A stretch of 64,000 bases of DNA from Xylanibacter ruminicola (lineage in GTDB: Bacteria; Bacteroidota; Bacteroidia; Bacteroidales; Bacteroidaceae). The stretch spans positions 1 to 64,000 of the forward strand of contig NZ_FRBD01000022.1 in assembly GCF_900142525.1 (NCBI RefSeq), given 5' to 3'. Positions 60,707 through 64,000 of the stretch are shown in pieces. Positions within the stretch are counted from its first letter, which is position 1, and every line of letters starts with the position of its first letter. The notes beneath the pieces are model-generated. The model did no database searches, had not been told where the DNA came from, and worked only from the letters and a program-made list of their open reading frames with translations. The position numbers and the translations under genes were made by a program.

Positions 60707-61120
60707 ATCTTTCAACTTATCCACGTTACATTATCATACTCATAAAGAATAAAGATAAAAGAAAAACATAATAATGATGTGTATATCATAAGGTGCGTCC
60801 AAGCGCGACACACCTATTATGCCTTTATAGTCTTGTTAGTTGAAGTTTTTTCCAAAATATTTGGAAGTTTCAAAAATAATACATATATTTGCAAAACAAA
60901 TGATTAGATGTTGAACCTTATAAAATAGATTGCCTATGGGCTAAGATAAACATAACTAAAATTGCGATAAAGCGAATACATACCAAACTTGTTTGGAGTC
61001 TGTTTAGCGAAAGCAATTTCGATGCATAGCATCAAAATATAGGATGAAAATCTGCTCTTAGATTCTAGTCTCCCTAAAATTGTTCACAGCCCCCTGATTA
61101 CAAAAACAGTAAATGATATT
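60707..61120. other. AT-rich gene-less stretch before the AbiH remnant
   Basis: No open reading frame of note. It contains an interrupted stem AGGTGcGTC / GACaCACCT at 60791-60815, extended by CATA/TATG, a -7 box at 60884-60891, and then a leader of about 230 bases with small palindromes (CCAAACTTGTTTGG near 60989, GATGCATAGCATC near 61020). The leader may be the remains of a deleted gene or an untranslated region. Confidence 0.5.
60884..60891 (+). promoter_or_regulatory. -7 promoter box upstream of the AbiH remnant
   Basis: TATATTTG followed by C; TTTGG at 60860-60864 is a fitting -33 element. Distance to the AbiH ATG is 230 bases. Confidence 0.45.
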
Positions 61121-61858
61121 ATGAAAAGAATAACAATTATCATCGGAAACGGGTTTGATTTAAGTTTAGAACTAAAGACAAAGTATAGCGATTTCATAAA
61201 AAGTTCTGTGTTCACGGAAAGGCAACGATACAATAAACTATGTAATTTTGCCTCCCAGTCAAGAAAATGTAACGATCCTTATCTTTAATTATACTAATTC
61301 TGTTGAGTATTTGCTTTACGAATCTTCACATTCTCTTGTTGGGCAATTTGGTAATTTTATAATCAATATGGGTAGTAATTCTTTACGTTTATACCATGTT
61401 CATGGTAAAGCTGATAAAGGAAACATTGTCCTTGGAGTGGAAGACAATGCTATTATCCCAAAGGATTATTCATTTTTAAAGATGTCTTATGATAGCGAAT
61501 ATAAGGATTGTAAAAAAAATATATTACAGATTGTGATGTACTTGTTGTTTTTGGACATTCACTTGGAAAAACCGATGAAGCAGTATTACGTCCTTTCTTT
61601 ATGAATCAAGTACAAAAAGGATGTAAACGAAAATCCATCCGATTTTACTATTATAAACCCGATTACGGGTCAATAATTAAACGTTTAGATGATTTGACCG
61701 AGTATAGAATTAATTTACTTAAAGAATATAATAAAGTAATATTTACAGATTGTGGGAAGGAAGAAACTCTTTCATCTGATAATTTTCGTATTATTAAGAA
61801 AGGAGTTTTAAACTTTCTAGATTCTGCTAGTAAGATATACAATTTCCTTAATCATTGA
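61121..61858 (+). pseudogene. AbiH-type phage abortive-infection protein, decayed
   Basis: Three fragments in different frames read as parts of one AbiH protein. 61121-61288: MKRITIIIGNGFDLSLELKTKYSDFI, the AbiH N-terminus. About 61248-61510: ENVTILIFNYTNSVEYLL and LYHVHGKADKGNIVLGVEDN, the middle motifs. About 61520-61858: ITDCDVLVVFGHSLGKTDEAVLRPFF followed by RFYYYKPDYGSIIKRLDDL, the C-terminal part. The first junction lacks over a hundred family residues, so it is an internal deletion; the second is a shift in a run of eight A near 61511-61518. AbiH proteins stop phage multiplication in infected cells. This copy cannot give a full product and is 29 bases upstream of the LRR-caspase gene. 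Confidence 0.8.
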
Positions 61859-61887
61859 AAGGTAATTTATAAACTAACTAAATAAAA

Positions 61888-64000
61888 ATGAGGTTACACA
61901 TGAAGAGGTTATTACTATTTACTGTGTTATGCATAGTGGCTTGCGGTTGCAGGGCGCAGATAGGACATAGATTCAAAACTACTGACGTTAATGGAAATGT
62001 CCTTTGGTATTCTATAACATCTGACAATTCAGTTAGGCTGGAAGGAAGAGACTTAAAACTGAAAAACGGTATAGTAGTTGTTCCTGAAACTATAAAATAT
62101 AAAAATAAACTATATGAAGTGACATCTATCAGTAATTGGGCCTTTTATGGACCTTTAAGAAATCAAAAAGGTGAGTTGTTGGAGATAACTTTGCCAAAAA
62201 CTATTACCAAGGTCGAAAAAACAAGTGATGATATTGATGGTATATTTCATGGGTGCGACAAATTAATGAAGGTTGAAATATCCTCTCCTTTGGAAGCTTT
62301 TCCAGACAATATGTTTTCTTATTGTTATAGCCTCAAACAAGTCACTGTACCCAATACGGTTAAAGCTTTAGGTAATTGCTGCTTTTACGATTGCAGCAGT
62401 TTGAAATCTATTCAGCTACCTGAAAGATTAGATACAATAGGAGGTGCATGTTTTGTTGGTTGTGAAAAAATAGAGGAGATAAAGATTCCTGAAGGTGTTA
62501 AGGCATTGCCTTATTTGAAGTTGAAGAATCTTTCAAGTGAAATAGGTGTTTTCTATGGTTGTTCCAATTTGAAAGTAGTTGAACTGCCTTATAGCATCGA
62601 GTCTTTAGGAGAAAAAACTTTTTATGGTTGTCCCAATCTTTCGACCATTAAAGGATTGCATAGCGGCATTTCTGGAGTAAATATTGCTTTTGAAGGGTCT
62701 TCATTTGATTACAATGCCTACAAAAATACGTTCGCCTTTTCAATGGCAAATATCATTCCTAAGTTGAAAGCATGGAGAGCTAAGCGTGACTATGAAACAA
62801 CTACTGAATGGCAAGGAAGAGTGAATCTGGACAGTCAACAGCGAAAAGTACAAGACTTTTTATCGGAAGCTATTAAGGAATATACAGACAAGAACCCAAT
62901 TCAGGTAACCCTTGGCTCGTATGATGCTGATACAGAAATGTATGTCTTGAACACGAATTATGGTAAGAAATATGTAAAGATACCCCATTCGCAGGCTCCA
63001 ACATTCAAACAAATTTTCAGTAATGCAGTGTTTGATGTCAGCTATGTCATGGGAGACAACTATCCACAGATATTGAATTTGACGATTTGTTTTGACGATC
63101 AGCAATACATAGCAGAGAAGAGTGTAGTGGAAAGTAGTCATTCTGAACTGGCAATTTTGCCAGACCTTGAAGTGAAGTTCAATAAATATGGCAGTCAAGG
63201 AGAAAGTGCCAAATTAGTCCTTGACAACTCCCTTGACCTCAATGTACCTGTTGTTGCCCCCAACAGTAACGTCACGACTTTTGCCGTGATTATTGGCAAC
63301 GAGCGATATACGCAAGTAGCACATGTACCATTTGCTAACAACGACGCGAAGGTGTTCGCAGAGTACTGCAAGAAAACGTTGGGTTTACCTGAGAAGAATG
63401 TGAAAGTGTACGAGAACGCAAGTTATGGCATAATGATTGGGGCCGTGAGTGATATTCAGAAGATAGCCAAAGCATTTAAGGGTAACATCAACGTCATTTT
63501 CTATTATGCAGGTCATGGTATCCCTGATGAAGCCACAGGAGATGGTTACCTGCTACCTATTGATGCTGACGGGTCGAACATACAGGTGTGTTATCCGCTG
63601 AGTCTGCTATACAAGAAATTCGGAGATATGCAAGTGAAAAGTGTGACTTGTTTCATCGATGCTTGCTTCAGTGGTGCCCAGCGAGGCAATGGTATGATAG
63701 TTACAGCCCGTGGCGTAGCAATCAAGGTAAAAGCTGACAATCCGATGGGTAACACGGTGGTCTTCACTGCTGCTACTGACAAGCAGACCGCCTATCCATA
63801 CGAGGAGAAAGGTCATGGCATGTTCACCTACTATCTCTTGAAAAAACTGCGTGAGACCAAAGGTGACTGTACCCTTGGTGAACTTGGCACCTATATCAGC
63901 GACGAGGTGACCAAGCAGGCAATAGTTACCAATGGAAAGGAACAAACACCTGTGGTGCTGACTTCACAAGGTATTGCCGACAGTTGGAAGAATAAGAAAC
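61888..64000 (+). CDS. Exported leucine-rich-repeat protein with caspase (C14) domain, 3' end outside window
   Basis: At least 704 codons open to the window edge. ATG 61888 (MRLHMKRLLLF) or ATG 61900 (MKRLLLFTVLC, preferred for the signal peptide). A lipobox-like CIVACGC suggests a lipoprotein. Residues about 60-270 are BspA-type leucine-rich repeats (VTSISNWAFYG, MKVEISSPLEAFPDNMFSYCYSLKQVTVPNTV). A middle domain (about 300-440) is of unknown kind. Residues about 455-700 form a caspase/metacaspase domain with FYYAGHGIPDE (catalytic His, 539 from ATG 61900) and CFIDACFSGAQ (catalytic Cys, 589). Such dyads mark active peptidases of clan CD, often Arg/Lys- or Asp-specific. Substrate and role are unknown; an extracellular peptidase guided by LRR binding is a fair guess. 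Confidence 0.85.
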   Translation, partial: MRLHMKRLLLFTVLCIVACGCRAQIGHRFKTTDVNGNVLWYSITSDNSVRLEGRDLKLKNGIVVVPETIKYKNKLYEVTSISNWAFYGPLRNQKGELLEITLPKTITKVEKTSDDIDGIFHGCDKLMKVEISSPLEAFPDNMFSYCYSLKQVTVPNTVKALGNCCFYDCSSLKSIQLPERLDTIGGACFVGCEKIEEIKIPEGVKALPYLKLKNLSSEIGVFYGCSNLKVVELPYSIESLGEKTFYGCPNLSTIKGLHSGISGVNIAFEGSSFDYNAYKNTFAFSMANIIPKLKAWRAKRDYETTTEWQGRVNLDSQQRKVQDFLSEAIKEYTDKNPIQVTLGSYDADTEMYVLNTNYGKKYVKIPHSQAPTFKQIFSNAVFDVSYVMGDNYPQILNLTICFDDQQYIAEKSVVESSHSELAILPDLEVKFNKYGSQGESAKLVLDNSLDLNVPVVAPNSNVTTFAVIIGNERYTQVAHVPFANNDAKVFAEYCKKTLGLPEKNVKVYENASYGIMIGAVSDIQKIAKAFKGNINVIFYYAGHGIPDEATGDGYLLPIDADGSNIQVCYPLSLLYKKFGDMQVKSVTCFIDACFSGAQRGNGMIVTARGVAIKVKADNPMGNTVVFTAATDKQTAYPYEEKGHGMFTYYLLKKLRETKGDCTLGELGTYISDEVTKQAIVTNGKEQTPVVLTSQGIADSWKNKK

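Noticed and set aside
60516..61120. tRNA or other known structured RNA in the gene-less stretch
   Set aside because: No cloverleaf, CCA end or known riboswitch core could be made out; only small palindromes are seen.

Overview
The window looks like a chromosome segment of a gut or rumen Bacteroidota of the Prevotella type. The evidence is three SusC/SusD pairs, hybrid two-component (HTCS) regulators, promoters with a TAnnTTTG -7 box shortly before many genes, very weak Shine-Dalgarno signals, and a moderate GC content that falls in the last 3.5 kb. No rRNA, tRNA or CRISPR array was recognised.

Layout. (1) 1-1040: two broken phage-type genes (Rha-like regulator, M15 peptidase), each with what looks like a single-base indel. 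(2) 1247-25377: a 24 kb fructan (levan/inulin) locus on the minus strand. It holds two complete tandem PULs, each SusC-SusD-DUF4960 glycan-binding lipoprotein-GH32, each with its own sensor-regulator, followed by a shared fructokinase, sugar MFS transporter and secreted GH32. The set matches the Bacteroides thetaiotaomicron levan PUL, duplicated. The two regulators are reduced forms of the usual HTCS: one has no ATPase domain, and the other has no phosphorelay at all (periplasmic binding domain - membrane helix - AraC domain). (3) 25479-36061: APH-like kinase, secreted C1 peptidase, alanine dehydrogenase, a Cys/His-rich small protein with a TonB-dependent receptor, CE2-type esterase, DusB, a DUF2851 protein and DprA. 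(4) 36021-40901: a pantothenate/CoA operon, panB-panC-panD-coaBC-coaX plus a Rossmann/DUF2520 gene that probably supplies the missing ketopantoate reductase. (5) 41052-52881: dapB, lepB, a WbqC-like gene, then a full-length HTCS with a SusC/SusD pair and no enzyme beside it. (6) 53057-58400: housekeeping genes argS, RNase H, ribD, prmC, comF, recX. (7) 58467-64000: accessory DNA. A 2.2 kb unit with a VirE-family ATPase and a DUF6078-like gene is bounded by ~97 bp inverted repeats built from a 10-bp iteron. Then come a decayed AbiH abortive-infection gene and a secreted leucine-rich-repeat/caspase protein that runs off the window.

How the parts work together. In the fructan locus, surface GH32 and DUF4960/SusD lipoproteins bind and cut fructan, SusC imports oligosaccharides, the periplasmic GH32 releases fructose, the MFS carries it inward and the PfkB kinase phosphorylates it. 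The BT1754-like periplasmic domains of the two regulators would sense free fructose. Related palindromes with CGTTCAT/ATGAACG-type half-sites lie upstream of the PUL promoters and at both ends of the locus, and are candidate operators.

The most unusual items are the two reduced sensor-regulators, the near-identical ~230 bp 5' ends of the two fructan susC genes, the iteron-bounded VirE unit, and the LRR-caspase gene next to the AbiH remnant. All functional calls are from reading the sequence; no database search was run.
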